A stretch of DNA of 64,000 nt from Filimonas lacunae (GTDB lineage: Bacteria; Bacteroidota; Bacteroidia; Chitinophagales; Chitinophagaceae), in assembly GCF_002355595.1 (NCBI RefSeq), contig NZ_AP017422.1, positions 744,001 to 808,000 on the forward strand. Reading direction: 5' to 3'. This document shows, in pieces, positions 55,125-63,336 of this stretch (positions are counted from its first letter, which is position 1; each line of letters starts with the position of its first letter). The translations under genes were made by a program, and so were the position numbers. The notes beneath the pieces are model-generated. The model made no database searches. It saw only the letters and a list, made by a program, of their open reading frames with translations, and was not told the DNA's origin.

Positions 55125-56414
55125 ATGCTTGCTTCCCTGGTTGCTAAAGAAAAGACACTGGCCGTAATTGGTCTGGGATATGTAGGGCTTCCCGTTGCTT
55201 TGGAAATGGCGAAGCACCTGAAAGTGATAGGATTTGATGTAAAAGAAAATCGCATCCGGCAGCTACAACAGGGAGTAGATCCCAGTGGCGAAATAGATAA
55301 ATCATCATTCGAAGGCCGCAACATCGTGTTCACCTCTTCTATAGAGGTGCTGCGAGAGGCGGCCTTTTTTATTATAGCCGTTCCTACACCGGTAGATGAA
55401 CATAATGTGCCCGATTTAACTGCTATCAAGGCCGCATCGGCCACCGTAGGCAGTGTGATTAAAAAAGGTGATTATGTAGTGTATGAATCTACTGTGTATC
55501 CCGGCTGTACCGAAGAAGATTGTCTGCCTGTAATAGAACAGGTGAGTGGTCTTACCCGTAACAGTGATTTTAAAACCGGTTATTCTCCCGAGCGTATTAA
55601 CCCTGGAGATAAGGTGCATACCATTGCCAGTGTGATAAAAGTAGTAGCCGGAGGCGATGCCGAAGCGCTGGAGCAAATAGCCGGCGTGTACGAACTGATA
55701 GTGAAAGCAGGTGTACACAAAGTGAGTGCTATTAAAGTAGCGGAAGCTGCCAAAGTGATAGAAAACACACAGCGCGATTTAAACATTGCGTTGATGAATG
55801 AGTTGTCTATCATTTTTGATAAAATGGGCATTAGTACCTTTGAGGTGCTGGAAGCTGCGGGCACTAAATGGAATTTTTTAAAGTTTTACCCGGGTTTGGT
55901 AGGAGGACACTGCATAGGTGTTGATCCTTATTACCTTACGTATAAAGCGGCTGAACTAGGGTATAGTTCTAAAGTAATTCTGGCCGGCCGTTACATCAAC
56001 GACGGAATGGGGGCTTATATCGCACAAAAGATAGTAAAGCATGTGCTGTTGCACAACGGTAACGTGAAAGAAGCCAGAGTATTAATTCTGGGCGCTACCT
56101 TTAAAGAGAATGTATCGGATGTGCGCAACTCTAAAGTGGCAGATGTGGTACGTGGTTTACAATCGTACTACCTGCAGGTAGAAGTGGCCGATCCTAACGC
56201 CAGTTCGGATGAGCTACAACACGAATATGGCTTTGGCCTGGTAGAAAAGCCTGCAGGACATTATGATGCCATTATTGTCGCCGTGGCGCACGATGAATAT
56301 AAAGCATATGACGATGCCTGGTTTGCTGCTATCACTAAGCCGCATGCTTTAATTGCAGATGTAAAAGGTATTTATAAAAACAGGATACCGTCCAGGATGT
56401 ACTGGAGCTTATAA
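55125..56414 (+). CDS. Nucleotide-sugar dehydrogenase of the WbpA/TviB type
   Basis: 429 residues. TLAVIGLGYVGLPVALEMAKHLKVIGFD binds NAD; YESTVYPGCTEEDCLPVIE and GLVGGHCIGVDPYYLTYKA, with catalytic Cys263, define the UDP-N-acetylhexosamine dehydrogenase group rather than the UDP-glucose group. Its product would be a UDP-HexNAc uronic acid (UDP-GlcNAcA or UDP-GalNAcA), a substrate for the kind of aminotransferase that opens this operon. Two distinct uronate branches are therefore present. Confidence 0.92.
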   Translation: MLASLVAKEKTLAVIGLGYVGLPVALEMAKHLKVIGFDVKENRIRQLQQGVDPSGEIDKSSFEGRNIVFTSSIEVLREAAFFIIAVPTPVDEHNVPDLTAIKAASATVGSVIKKGDYVVYESTVYPGCTEEDCLPVIEQVSGLTRNSDFKTGYSPERINPGDKVHTIASVIKVVAGGDAEALEQIAGVYELIVKAGVHKVSAIKVAEAAKVIENTQRDLNIALMNELSIIFDKMGISTFEVLEAAGTKWNFLKFYPGLVGGHCIGVDPYYLTYKAAELGYSSKVILAGRYINDGMGAYIAQKIVKHVLLHNGNVKEARVLILGATFKENVSDVRNSKVADVVRGLQSYYLQVEVADPNASSDELQHEYGFGLVEKPAGHYDAIIVAVAHDEYKAYDDAWFAAITKPHALIADVKGIYKNRIPSRMYWSL

Positions 56415-56424
56415 TATTATAATT

Positions 56425-57306
56425 ATGAAACCGACTATATTGGTTACTGGTGGAAACGGGCAGCTGGGCTTTGAACTGGCCCGCCTGGAAACTGCTTTTC
56501 CGCAGTTTACATTTGTGTTCACTGACAGAACTACTTTAAACATCGCCAGTAAAGACGATGTATTAAAAGCTTTTGAGCAATATCAACCCGCTTATTTTGT
56601 GAACTGTGCGGCATATACTGCTGTAGATAAAGCTGAAACAGAGCGGGAAGCAGCTGCAAGTATCAATGCAGACGCGGTAGGTATTATTGCCACTTACTGC
56701 CAGCAGCATCGTACGCAATTAATACATGTAAGCACAGATTATGTGTTTAATGGCAAAGGCACCAGTCCCTATCTGCCAGATGATCCTACAGCCCCGCTCA
56801 ACTATTATGGTCAAACCAAGTGGGAGGGCGAGCAGCTGGCATTAAAAGCTTGTTCTAATTCCATTATCATACGCACCTCGTGGGTGTATAGCGAGCATGG
56901 TAACAACTTTGTAAAAACAATGCTGCGCTTAATGGGGCAACGTCCCGAGTTAAATGTGGTAAGCGACCAGGTAGGGTGCCCTACCTATGCGCGCGATCTG
57001 GCAGCAGCTATCATGCACATCATAACCGTTACTCATTCAGGTGAAACCTTAACGCAAGGGGGGATTTATCACTATAGTAATAGTGGTGTTATTTCCTGGT
57101 ACGATTTTGCCGTAGGCATACGCAATATCGCCGGTTTATCCTGCCAGGTACATCCCATACCATCCTCGGCCTATCCCACACCGGCAGCACGTCCATCTTA
57201 CTCTGTAATGGATCTGAAAAAAATACAGGATGTATATGGTGTACCGGTAGTGCCCTGGGAAAATTCGTTAAAAGAATGTATCAACAGGCTGAATGCTTCT
57301 TTGTAG
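56425..57306 (+). CDS. rfbD: dTDP-4-dehydrorhamnose reductase
   Basis: 293 residues. TILVTGGNGQLGFELARLE binds NADPH, FTDRTTLNIASKDDVL and NCAAYTAVDKAETE are RmlD motifs, and YYGQTKWEGEQ carries the catalytic Tyr128/Lys132. It makes dTDP-L-rhamnose from the 4-keto sugar. The other rml genes are not in the window. It is the last gene of the operon and is followed by a terminator. Confidence 0.95.
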   Translation: MKPTILVTGGNGQLGFELARLETAFPQFTFVFTDRTTLNIASKDDVLKAFEQYQPAYFVNCAAYTAVDKAETEREAAASINADAVGIIATYCQQHRTQLIHVSTDYVFNGKGTSPYLPDDPTAPLNYYGQTKWEGEQLALKACSNSIIIRTSWVYSEHGNNFVKTMLRLMGQRPELNVVSDQVGCPTYARDLAAAIMHIITVTHSGETLTQGGIYHYSNSGVISWYDFAVGIRNIAGLSCQVHPIPSSAYPTPAARPSYSVMDLKKIQDVYGVPVVPWENSLKECINRLNASL

Positions 57307-57336
57307 TTACAGCCGTTGTATAGGATAAAAAGAATG

Positions 57337-57368
57337 TACCCGTTATATTGTGTAACGGGTATTTTTTT
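57337..57368 (+). terminator. Intrinsic terminator of the nucleotide-sugar operon
   Basis: TACCCGTTA (57337-57345) and TAACGGGTA (57353-57361) form a 9-bp perfect stem with a 7-nt loop and a run of seven T. Confidence 0.92.
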
Positions 57369-57402
57369 GGGGGGCATCATTCCTTTATTAAAAAAATGAA
57401 CT

Positions 57403-57924
57403 ATGGGGCTGGATAGCGCTGAGCTGTTAATGGATGTTGAGCGATATTTTAATATTCAGATCCCTGGCAGGGAATCTGAGAATATATTTACGATACAAAA
57501 CATGGTAGATGTGGTGGCTACACATTTACAGGTGACGTACGATAGGGCGCTGCTTAGGAATAAGGTGTTTGAAAGCATAATGCATGCGCTTGCCAAATCG
57601 GGACGCATGGGCCAATGGGTGATGTCGGATACATTGTCATCCTGTATTGATCTATATCACAAAGAGCAGTGGAATACGTTTCAGGAATATTTGATCCTAT
57701 CTGTTCCCTGCATAGGCGAAAGATATTGGGGTAAATTGACATGGGGAGCCTTTACAGATGCTGTTTGTATGGCTAACTACGAGGAGCTGATTGAGCGGGA
57801 ACGTATTAGCAGCCGTTATGAAATTTATATAGCTATAGGTGGCCTTACGGTAAATAAAACAGGAGTGGCATATTATGAAATAGCCCCTGAAAAATCATTT
57901 ACTGACGATTTAGGCATAGATTAG
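57403..57924 (+). CDS. Acyl-carrier-like protein with exchanged ends
   Basis: 173 residues. The N terminus, MGLDSAELLMDVERYFNIQIP, and IFTIQNMVDVVATHL match helices II-III of an acyl carrier protein starting right at the (D)S attachment motif; helix I is missing. The C terminus, IAPEKSFTDDLGID, matches the loop that precedes that motif in ordinary ACPs. The middle (WVMSDTLSSCIDLYHKEQWNTFQEYLILSVPCIGERYWGKLTW) is unassigned. An in-frame stop precedes the ATG, so the start is not further upstream. Its function, and whether Ser5 can be pantetheinylated, is unknown. Confidence 0.65.
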   Translation: MGLDSAELLMDVERYFNIQIPGRESENIFTIQNMVDVVATHLQVTYDRALLRNKVFESIMHALAKSGRMGQWVMSDTLSSCIDLYHKEQWNTFQEYLILSVPCIGERYWGKLTWGAFTDAVCMANYEELIERERISSRYEIYIAIGGLTVNKTGVAYYEIAPEKSFTDDLGID

Positions 57925-57948
57925 TAGTAACATAAAAACACCTGCATT

Positions 57949-58311
57949 ATGATTGCTAAAATATTGGTGGCATTGGTTGCCATAGAACACCTGTATATTT
58001 TATGGCTGGAAATGTTTGCCTGGACCACCAAAGGACGTAAGGTATTCAGAAGCCTGGCCCCTGACTTATTCGAGAAAACCCGATCGCTGGCTGCTAACCA
58101 GGGTTTATACAATGGCTTTCTGGCCGCTGGCCTTGTATGGTCATTATTAATTACTAACCAGGAATGGGCGCAACATATAGCTACTTTCTTTTTGTCTTGT
58201 GTATTAGTCGCCGGTTTATACGGTGGCCTTACTACTATGCGCGGTATTTTGGTAAAGCAGGCGTTGCCTGCGGCTGTGGCTTTGCTGGCGGTATTGGTGC
58301 TAGGTTATTAG
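57949..58311 (+). CDS. DUF1304 family membrane protein
   Basis: 120 residues with four hydrophobic helices: MIAKILVALVAIEHLYILWLEM, LYNGFLAAGLVWSLLI, IATFFLSCVLVAGLYGG and LPAAVALLAVLVLGY. The first, with the conserved AIEHLYI...LEMF pattern and KTRSLAANQGLYNGFLA, matches DUF1304. Inner membrane, function unknown. It lies 24 bp after the ACP-like gene on the same strand, and a terminator follows. Confidence 0.85.
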   Translation: MIAKILVALVAIEHLYILWLEMFAWTTKGRKVFRSLAPDLFEKTRSLAANQGLYNGFLAAGLVWSLLITNQEWAQHIATFFLSCVLVAGLYGGLTTMRGILVKQALPAAVALLAVLVLGY

Positions 58312-58330
58312 ATTCTTATTATAAGAGCAT

Positions 58331-58362
58331 AAAAAAAGCGAGTAATTATTACTCGCTTTTTT
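58331..58362. terminator. Intrinsic terminator downstream of the first tRNA-Gln
   Basis: AAAAAAGCGAGTAAT pairs perfectly with ATTACTCGCTTTTTT with almost no loop, and A/T tracts occur on both sides, so it can also end the DUF1304 transcript. Confidence 0.85.
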
Positions 58363-58363
58363 G

Positions 58364-58434
58364 TTGGATTACTAGGATTCGAACCTAGACAGACAGAACC
58401 AAAATCTGTAGTGCTACCGTTACACCATAATCCA
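58364..58434 (-). tRNA. tRNA-Gln (anticodon TTG), copy 1
   Basis: Read on the minus strand, the 7-bp acceptor stem TGGATTA pairs with TAATCCA with discriminator A. The anticodon stem ACAGA/TCTGT encloses the loop TTTTGGT, giving anticodon TTG, and the T arm is CTAGG-TTCGAAT-CCTAG. 71 nt; CCA is not encoded. Identical to the copy at 58562-58632. Confidence 0.97.
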
Positions 58435-58451
58435 ATCCGTTGTTCGGGGTG

Positions 58452-58459
58452 CAAATATA
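58452..58459 (-). promoter_or_regulatory. -7 element of tRNA-Gln copy 1
   Basis: TATATTTG on the minus strand, an exact TAnnTTTG match, 17 bp upstream of the tRNA 5' end. Confidence 0.6.
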
Positions 58460-58530
58460 GGAGTAAAAAAGAAACTACCTGCAAATGATATCGAGAAAAA
58501 TAAAAAAAATATATAGTGTGGTAGGGGCAC

Positions 58531-58560
58531 AAAAAAAGCGAGGAATGATCTCGCTTTTTT
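58531..58560. terminator. Intrinsic terminator downstream of the second tRNA-Gln
   Basis: AAAAAAAGCGAG and CTCGCTTTTTT pair around a short loop. Sequence and position match the terminator of copy 1, which points to duplication of the whole transcription unit. Confidence 0.85.
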
Positions 58561-58561
58561 G

Positions 58562-58632
58562 TTGGATTACTAGGATTCGAACCTAGACAGACAGAACCAA
58601 AATCTGTAGTGCTACCGTTACACCATAATCCA
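58562..58632 (-). tRNA. tRNA-Gln (anticodon TTG), copy 2
   Basis: Same sequence and structure as the copy at 58364-58434, on the same strand, with its own promoter and terminator. 71 nt, anticodon TTG, no encoded CCA. Confidence 0.97.
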
Positions 58633-58649
58633 TTCCGTTGTTGGGAGTG

Positions 58650-58680
58650 CAAATATAGTGTTTAACTCATTCACACCAAA
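58650..58680 (-). promoter_or_regulatory. Promoter of tRNA-Gln copy 2
   Basis: On the minus strand TTTG (58680-58677), a 19-bp spacer and TATATTTG (58657-58650) give a complete Bacteroidota primary-sigma promoter, 17 bp upstream of the tRNA. Confidence 0.75.
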
Positions 58681-58706
58681 TATTTTGCACTTTTTTCCCG
58701 TCTTTT

Positions 58707-59984
58707 TTAGCTGAAGGCAACCAGGTAGTAATTCTTCTTGCCTTTTTGTACCAACAGGTATTTGTTGTGCAGCAATAGAGAACTGTTCAACTGAAATTGT
58801 ACATCGCCTACTTTATTTCTGTTGATGCTTACGCCACCGCCTTGTATCATTTTACGTGCTTCGCCCTTGCTGGGGAAAATAGTGCTATCGGCTAGGAAAG
58901 TTACTATATCAATGCCCGCCTGTAGTGTGCCGGCAGCGAAGTTGATCTTTTCTACACCCTCCATGCCTTCCAGGTCTTCTACTGATAAAGATTCAGCAGG
59001 GGCGCTTTGGTTGGCAAACAGTTTTTCTGTGGTTTCAATGGCTTTGTTGTATTCTTCTTCGCCATGCACCAATACGGTTACTTCTTTCGCCAATGCTTTT
59101 TGTAATATACGGGCAGCCGCGTTTTGCTGATGTTGTTGTACCAGGTCGGCTACAGTGGGTTGATCCAGGAAAGTGAAGATCTTAATCCATTTTTCTGCAT
59201 CTGCATCGCTGGAGTTTAACCAGAATTGGTAAAACTGATAAGGGGTTGTGCGCACAGGGTCCAGCCATATGTTGCCGCCTTCGCTTTTACCAAACTTGCC
59301 GCCGTCGGCCTTGGTAAGCAGGGGACAGGTAAATACAAAAGCTTCACCACCTGCTTTGCGGCGTACCAGTTCTGTACCGGTGGTCATGTTACCCCACTGG
59401 TCGCTGCCACCCATTTGCAGCTTACAGTTATTCTGTTGATACAGCCAGTAAAAATCATATCCCTGCATCAGCTGGTAAGCAAACTCGGTATAGCTGATAC
59501 CGGTTTCGCCTTCAATACGTTTTTTAACGCTGTCCTTAGCCATCATATAGTTAACAGTGATGTGCTTGCCGGTGTCGCGTAAAAAGTCAATAAAAGAAAT
59601 GGTTTTAAACCAGTCGTAGTTATTGGCCATAATAGCCTTGTTCTTCAGGCTGGGGTCAAAATTCAGAAACTTCTCCAGCTGACCTTTAATACCTGCTACG
59701 TTTTTAGCCAGAGATTCCTCGTCCAGCAGGTTACGTTCGGCACTTTTGCCCGATGGATCGCCAATCATACCGGTAGCGCCACCTACCAGTGCAATAGGCT
59801 GGTGACCAGCTTTTTGCAAATGAACCAGTAACAGGATAGGAACCAGGCTGCCTATATGCAAACTATCGGCTGTAGGGTCAAAGCCCACATAGCCTGTAGT
59901 CATTTCTTTTAAAAGTTGTTCTTCTGTGCCGGGCATAATATCTGCAATCATACCCCTCCAGCGTAATTCTTCTATAAGGTTCAT
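58707..59984 (-). CDS. tyrS: Tyrosyl-tRNA synthetase
   Basis: 425 residues. Class I synthetase that charges tRNA-Tyr. [17 protein letters not shown] contains the HIGH-type motif (43-46), [14 protein letters not shown] is the substrate loop and [13 protein letters not shown] is the KMSKS-type loop. The C-terminal S4-like domain ([21 protein letters not shown]) is present. Length is standard. On the minus strand TATTTTTG (60009-60002) lies about 18 bp upstream of the start as a -7 element, overlapping the region used by the divergent RDD gene. Confidence 0.97.
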   Translation of the reverse strand: MNLIEELRWRGMIADIMPGTEEQLLKEMTTGYVGFDPTADSLHIGSLVPILLLVHLQKAGHQPIALVGGATGMIGDPSGKSAERNLLDEESLAKNVAGIKGQLEKFLNFDPSLKNKAIMANNYDWFKTISFIDFLRDTGKHITVNYMMAKDSVKKRIEGETGISYTEFAYQLMQGYDFYWLYQQNNCKLQMGGSDQWGNMTTGTELVRRKAGGEAFVFTCPLLTKADGGKFGKSEGGNIWLDPVRTTPYQFYQFWLNSSDADAEKWIKIFTFLDQPTVADLVQQHQQNAAARILQKALAKEVTVLVHGEEEYNKAIETTEKLFANQSAPAESLSVEDLEGMEGVEKINFAAGTLQAGIDIVTFLADSTIFPSKGEARKMIQGGGVSINRNKVGDVQFQLNSSLLLHNKYLLVQKGKKNYYLVAFS

Positions 59985-60042
59985 TCCAACTTAATTTGAA
60001 GCAAAAATAACAGGAAACAACGTAAAGTGTTTTCTTTGCGGT

Positions 60043-60423
60043 ATGATTAAGGTAGGCATAGGTACACGAATATTGAATTATCTGATAGACACGTTTATAT
60101 TCTTCTGGATAGCATTTGCCGGTCATAAGTGGTTTGAGTTCCGTTATCGCTTTTATCACGACTACTATTTAACCTTTGCCCAGTGTTTTTTTATCGCCTG
60201 GTTTTTGTTTTACATTGTTTGTGAAGGTATTACGGCCCGTACGCCTGGTAAAAAGTTTACCAGCTCGGTGGTGGTGAACAAAAACGGGGGTAAGCCGGCT
60301 TTCTGGCAAATACTGGTGCGTTCTATAGTGCGCCTTACTATTATTGATTTCCTGTTTATTCCTTTCTTTGAAAAACCCTTACATGATGTGCTCAGCAGCA
60401 CCGAAGTGGTAGAAACTAAATAA
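60043..60423 (+). CDS. RDD family membrane protein
   Basis: 126 residues. The N-terminal GTRILNYLIDTFIFFWIAF holds the Arg-Asp-type helix of RDD proteins (R..NYLID), TARTPGKKFTSSVVV is the conserved cytoplasmic loop, and LVRSIVRLTIIDFLFIPFF ends the domain. Two to three membrane helices. Function unknown; no partner is obvious. It is divergent from tyrS and 39 bp upstream of hscA. Confidence 0.88.
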   Translation: MIKVGIGTRILNYLIDTFIFFWIAFAGHKWFEFRYRFYHDYYLTFAQCFFIAWFLFYIVCEGITARTPGKKFTSSVVVNKNGGKPAFWQILVRSIVRLTIIDFLFIPFFEKPLHDVLSSTEVVETK

Positions 60424-60437
60424 CCGTATTGCGCGCC

Positions 60438-60445
60438 TATCTTTG
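60438..60445 (+). promoter_or_regulatory. -7 element of hscA
   Basis: TATCTTTG matches TAnnTTTG exactly, 17 bp before the hscA ATG. The -33 region is weak. Confidence 0.5.
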
Positions 60446-60462
60446 CTTTTCAAACAGCAGAA

Positions 60463-62319
60463 ATGGCTAAGATTGGAATTAATATAGCAACCGGTGGCTT
60501 GCAGCAGGCAGAGATGATTGTGGGAATTGACTTAGGAACTACTAATAGCCTGGTAGCTATTATACATCCTGACACTAAAAAGCCGGTAGCCTTACGCGAA
60601 CATGATAGCAGTAGCCTGGTGCCTAGCATAGTACACTTTGATGCTGTAGGCAATGTGGTAGTAGGAGAGCAGGCCAGGCAGTACCTGGAATCTGACCCGC
60701 AAAATACGATTTTCAGCGCTAAGCGTTTAATGGGTAAAAGCTATAACGACATTAAGAATAATGCAGACTTTTTCACCTATAAAGTAATTGACGACGATAC
60801 GGACCGCCTGGTTCGGGTGCAGGTGGGAGATAAATTTTACTCTCCTATTGAATTATCCTCCTTCATACTGAAAGAATTAAAGGCAAGGGCTGAGCATATT
60901 TTAAAAACGCCGGTAAGCAAAGCGGTAATTACTGTGCCGGCTTACTTTAACGATGCACAACGCCAGGCCACCCGCGATGCCGGTAAGCTGGCAGGACTGG
61001 ATGTGCTGCGCATTGTAAACGAACCTACCGCAGCTAGTTTGGCCTATGGACTGGGGCTGGATAAAGAAGCCGATAAGACCATTGCTGTATACGATTTGGG
61101 CGGCGGTACCTTTGATATTTCTATACTTAAAATAACCAATGGCATTTTTGAAGTGCTTAGCACCAATGGGGATACTTACTTAGGGGGTGATGATTTTGAT
61201 CAGGCTATACTTGAGTACTGGATCAACACATATAGTATAGAGGTGAGCACGCTGCAACAAAATAAGTCTCTGTCGCAATTGCTGCGTATGAAAGCAGAAG
61301 AAGCTAAAAAGCAGTTAAGTGTGAATGATAGTTATGAAACCAGCTGGAACGATATTCAGTTGTCAATTAACAAAACAGCCTTTGAAGCGGTAACACAACA
61401 ACTGATAGATAAAACCATTGCCTGTTGTGCAAATGCTTTAAGTGATGCAGGGTTGCAGACTACAGATATTGAATCGGTGGTAATGGTAGGGGGTAGCATC
61501 CGTGTGCCTGCAGTACAGCAAGCAGTAAGCTCCTTTTTTCAGCAGCAAGTAAATAATAGTGTTCATCCTGATGAGGTAGTGGCGCTGGGCGCAGCCATAC
61601 AGGCAGATATACTTGCCGGAAATAATAAAGAATTTTTATTACTGGATATTACACCCTTAAGCCTGGGCATAGAAACCATGGGAGGATTAATGGATGTGCT
61701 CATTCCCCGTAATTCTAAAATACCCACTAAGGTTGGTCGCCAGTATACTACACAAAAAGATGGACAGGGTAGCATGCGTATATCGGTGTTCCAGGGAGAA
61801 CGTGACCTGGTAAAAGACAATCGTAAGCTGGCGGAATTTAACTTAACCGGCATACCAGGCATGCCAGCCGGCTTGCCTAAAGTAGAAGTAAGCTTTTTAA
61901 TTAATGCAGATGGTATACTGGTGGTAAAAGCACAGGAACTACGCAGTGGGGTAGAGCAAACTATTGAAGTGAAACCTCAATACGGCCTTACAGACACAGA
62001 TGTGGAAAGTATGTTGCTGGATAGCATTACCAACGCCCAGTCGGATATAACAACAAGGGCCGTGGTAGAAGCCAGAACGGAAGGAGAGCAATTGCTGGAA
62101 GCCACAGGAAGTTTTTTGTCTAAAAACGCGGGCTTTTTAACTCCGGAAGAAACAATAGCTACAGCCACAGCTATAGAAGCGTTGCAACAGGCAATGGCTA
62201 CAGATGATAAAGATGCTATCCATTCTAAAATAGAAGCTTTAAATGAGGTGTCCCGCCCTTATGCGGAAAGGTTGATGGATGAAGCAATCAGTGTGGCTAT
62301 GAAGGGAAAACGTATTTAA
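60463..62319 (+). CDS. hscA: Hsp70-family chaperone HscA
   Basis: 618 residues. HscA assists iron-sulfur cluster transfer with HscB and IscU. The start [20 protein letters not shown] before GIDLGTTNS is typical of Bacteroidota Hsc[17 protein letters not shown] and [17 protein letters not shown] bind ATP, and [17 protein letters not shown] begins the substrate-binding domain. It is about 20 residues shorter than DnaK and lacks the DnaK C-terminal tail. No isc genes are in the window, so assignment rests on sequence. Confidence 0.88.
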   Translation: MAKIGINIATGGLQQAEMIVGIDLGTTNSLVAIIHPDTKKPVALREHDSSSLVPSIVHFDAVGNVVVGEQARQYLESDPQNTIFSAKRLMGKSYNDIKNNADFFTYKVIDDDTDRLVRVQVGDKFYSPIELSSFILKELKARAEHILKTPVSKAVITVPAYFNDAQRQATRDAGKLAGLDVLRIVNEPTAASLAYGLGLDKEADKTIAVYDLGGGTFDISILKITNGIFEVLSTNGDTYLGGDDFDQAILEYWINTYSIEVSTLQQNKSLSQLLRMKAEEAKKQLSVNDSYETSWNDIQLSINKTAFEAVTQQLIDKTIACCANALSDAGLQTTDIESVVMVGGSIRVPAVQQAVSSFFQQQVNNSVHPDEVVALGAAIQADILAGNNKEFLLLDITPLSLGIETMGGLMDVLIPRNSKIPTKVGRQYTTQKDGQGSMRISVFQGERDLVKDNRKLAEFNLTGIPGMPAGLPKVEVSFLINADGILVVKAQELRSGVEQTIEVKPQYGLTDTDVESMLLDSITNAQSDITTRAVVEARTEGEQLLEATGSFLSKNAGFLTPEETIATATAIEALQQAMATDDKDAIHSKIEALNEVSRPYAERLMDEAISVAMKGKRI

Positions 62320-62386
62320 TGGAAGGAGGTATTGAGCGGTAAGTGTGGAATTCCAGATATACCACTCAATACGAATATTCCTTTTC

Positions 62387-62412
62387 GCAGAGCTGGCTAT
62401 AAACCAGCTCTG
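62387..62412 (-). terminator. Hairpin at the convergent ends of hscA and ribE
   Basis: GCAGAGCTGG and CCAGCTCTGC form a 10-bp perfect stem around a short loop that contains the ribE stop. No clear T tract. It may end transcripts from both sides. Confidence 0.4.
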
Positions 62413-62981
62413 CGCTGTATGTATTTACCGATAATATCAAATTCGATATTCACCCGGGTACCTTGTTGTACCTCCGAAATACTGGTGTGGTTGTAAGTAT
62501 AGGGGATAATAGCTACGGTGAATTCGTTACGGGTAACGTTAAAGATGGTAAGGCTGGTACCGTTTACCGAAATAGATCCCTTTTCAATAACCAGAGCGGC
62601 AAATTTTTCGGGGAAAGAAAAACGGAATTCCCAGCTGCCATCCAGGTCCTGCCTGTCAATGCAAACAGCTGTAGTGTCTACATGGCCTTGTACAATATGA
62701 CCATCTAAGCGGCCATTCATCAACATACAACGCTCAATATTTACTTTTTGGCCGGTGATCCAGCCCGCCAGGTTGGTTTTTTTCAGCGTTTCTTCAATGG
62801 CGGTTACCCGGTGGGCTCCGTCTTTTATCTCTTCTACGGTTAAACACACGCCATCGTGGCTTACACTCTGATCTATTTTAAACTCCTCTGAAAGGGGAGA
62901 AGTGATCCAGAATGTTTTGTTGGTGCCTGTGCTAATTACTTCTTTTACCTGTCCTGTGGCTTCTATTATTCCTGTAAACAT
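62397..62981 (-). CDS. ribE: Riboflavin synthase
   Basis: 194 residues. It dismutates two molecules of 6,7-dimethyl-8-ribityllumazine to riboflavin. The two lumazine-binding repeats start MFTGIIEATGQV and RLDGHIVQGHVDTTAV; DQSVSHDGVCLTVEE and KGSISVNGTSLTIFN are the paired active-site strands. The canonical MFTGIIE start fixes the 5' end. TAACTTTG (62993-62986) ends only 4 bp before the ATG, suggesting a leaderless or nearly leaderless mRNA. Divergent from rpsU. Confidence 0.96.
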   Translation of the reverse strand: MFTGIIEATGQVKEVISTGTNKTFWITSPLSEEFKIDQSVSHDGVCLTVEEIKDGAHRVTAIEETLKKTNLAGWITGQKVNIERCMLMNGRLDGHIVQGHVDTTAVCIDRQDLDGSWEFRFSFPEKFAALVIEKGSISVNGTSLTIFNVTRNEFTVAIIPYTYNHTSISEVQQGTRVNIEFDIIGKYIQRRAGL

Positions 62982-63010
62982 TTTTCAAAGTTAGTAACTT
63001 CAGTTTTTAT

Positions 63011-63040
63011 TTGGAATTTTCCACAGTTGTTCTATATTTG
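63011..63040 (+). promoter_or_regulatory. Promoter of rpsU
   Basis: TTG (63011-63013), a 19-bp spacer and TATATTTG (63033-63040) give a full Bacteroidota primary-sigma promoter 37 bp before the start codon. Confidence 0.75.
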
Positions 63041-63061
63041 CATTCCAAAAATTTTTTCACA

Positions 63062-63070
63062 AAAGGAGGT
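63062..63070 (+). promoter_or_regulatory. Strong Shine-Dalgarno sequence of rpsU
   Basis: AAAGGAGGT is fully complementary to the 3' end of 16S rRNA and lies 7 bp before the ATG at 63078. Other genes in the window rarely show such a site. It fixes the rpsU start at 63078 rather than at the in-frame ATG at 63027. Confidence 0.9.
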
Positions 63071-63077
63071 ATCCACA

Positions 63078-63275
63078 ATGCTTATTATAGATTCAAAAGA
63101 TTGCGAAAACATCGACAAAGCCCTCAAGAAGTACAAAAAGAAATTTGAGAAAAGCAAAGTCCTGTTGCAATTAAGAGAGCGTCAAAGCTTTACTAAGCCG
63201 TCTGTTAGACGTCGCGGCGAAGTGCTGAAAGCAATCTACAAGCAGAATTTAGCTAGTGGCAAAATCGAAGCTTAA
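63078..63275 (+). CDS. rpsU: 30S ribosomal protein bS21
   Basis: 65 residues: MLIIDSKDCENIDKALKKY then basic KKKFEKSKVLLQLRERQSF and RRRGEVLKAIYKQN, typical of bS21. The protein sits at the 3' end of 16S rRNA near the anti-Shine-Dalgarno. In Flavobacteria bS21 helps hide the anti-SD, and rpsU itself keeps a strong SD, which allows autoregulation; the SD here fits that model (inference). An earlier ATG at 63027 is in frame but lies inside the promoter and is not used. A terminator follows. Confidence 0.95.
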   Translation: MLIIDSKDCENIDKALKKYKKKFEKSKVLLQLRERQSFTKPSVRRRGEVLKAIYKQNLASGKIEA

Positions 63276-63296
63276 TTGATTTAATCAAGCATATTT

Positions 63297-63336
63297 AAAG
63301 GTAGCTATAAGGTTGTAACTTTGTAGCTACCTTTTT
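63297..63336 (+). terminator. Intrinsic terminator of rpsU
   Basis: AAAGGTAGCTA (63297-63307) pairs with TAGCTACCTTT (63324-63334) and a T tract follows. The loop contains the -7 element of the next gene. Confidence 0.8.
63316..63323 (+). promoter_or_regulatory. -7 element of the Xer gene, inside the rpsU terminator loop
   Basis: TAACTTTG matches TAnnTTTG exactly and ends 13 bp before the ATG at 63337. The -33 region is T-rich but lacks TTG. Confidence 0.45.

Noticed and set aside
58308-58652. Open frame of 114 codons across both tRNA-Gln genes
   Set aside because: It is only the tRNA sequence read as protein; its two halves repeat because the tRNA is duplicated.
63027-63077. Upstream in-frame start for rpsU
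   Set aside because: It lies within the promoter -7 element, while the ATG at 63078 has a perfect Shine-Dalgarno and gives the standard bS21 N terminus.
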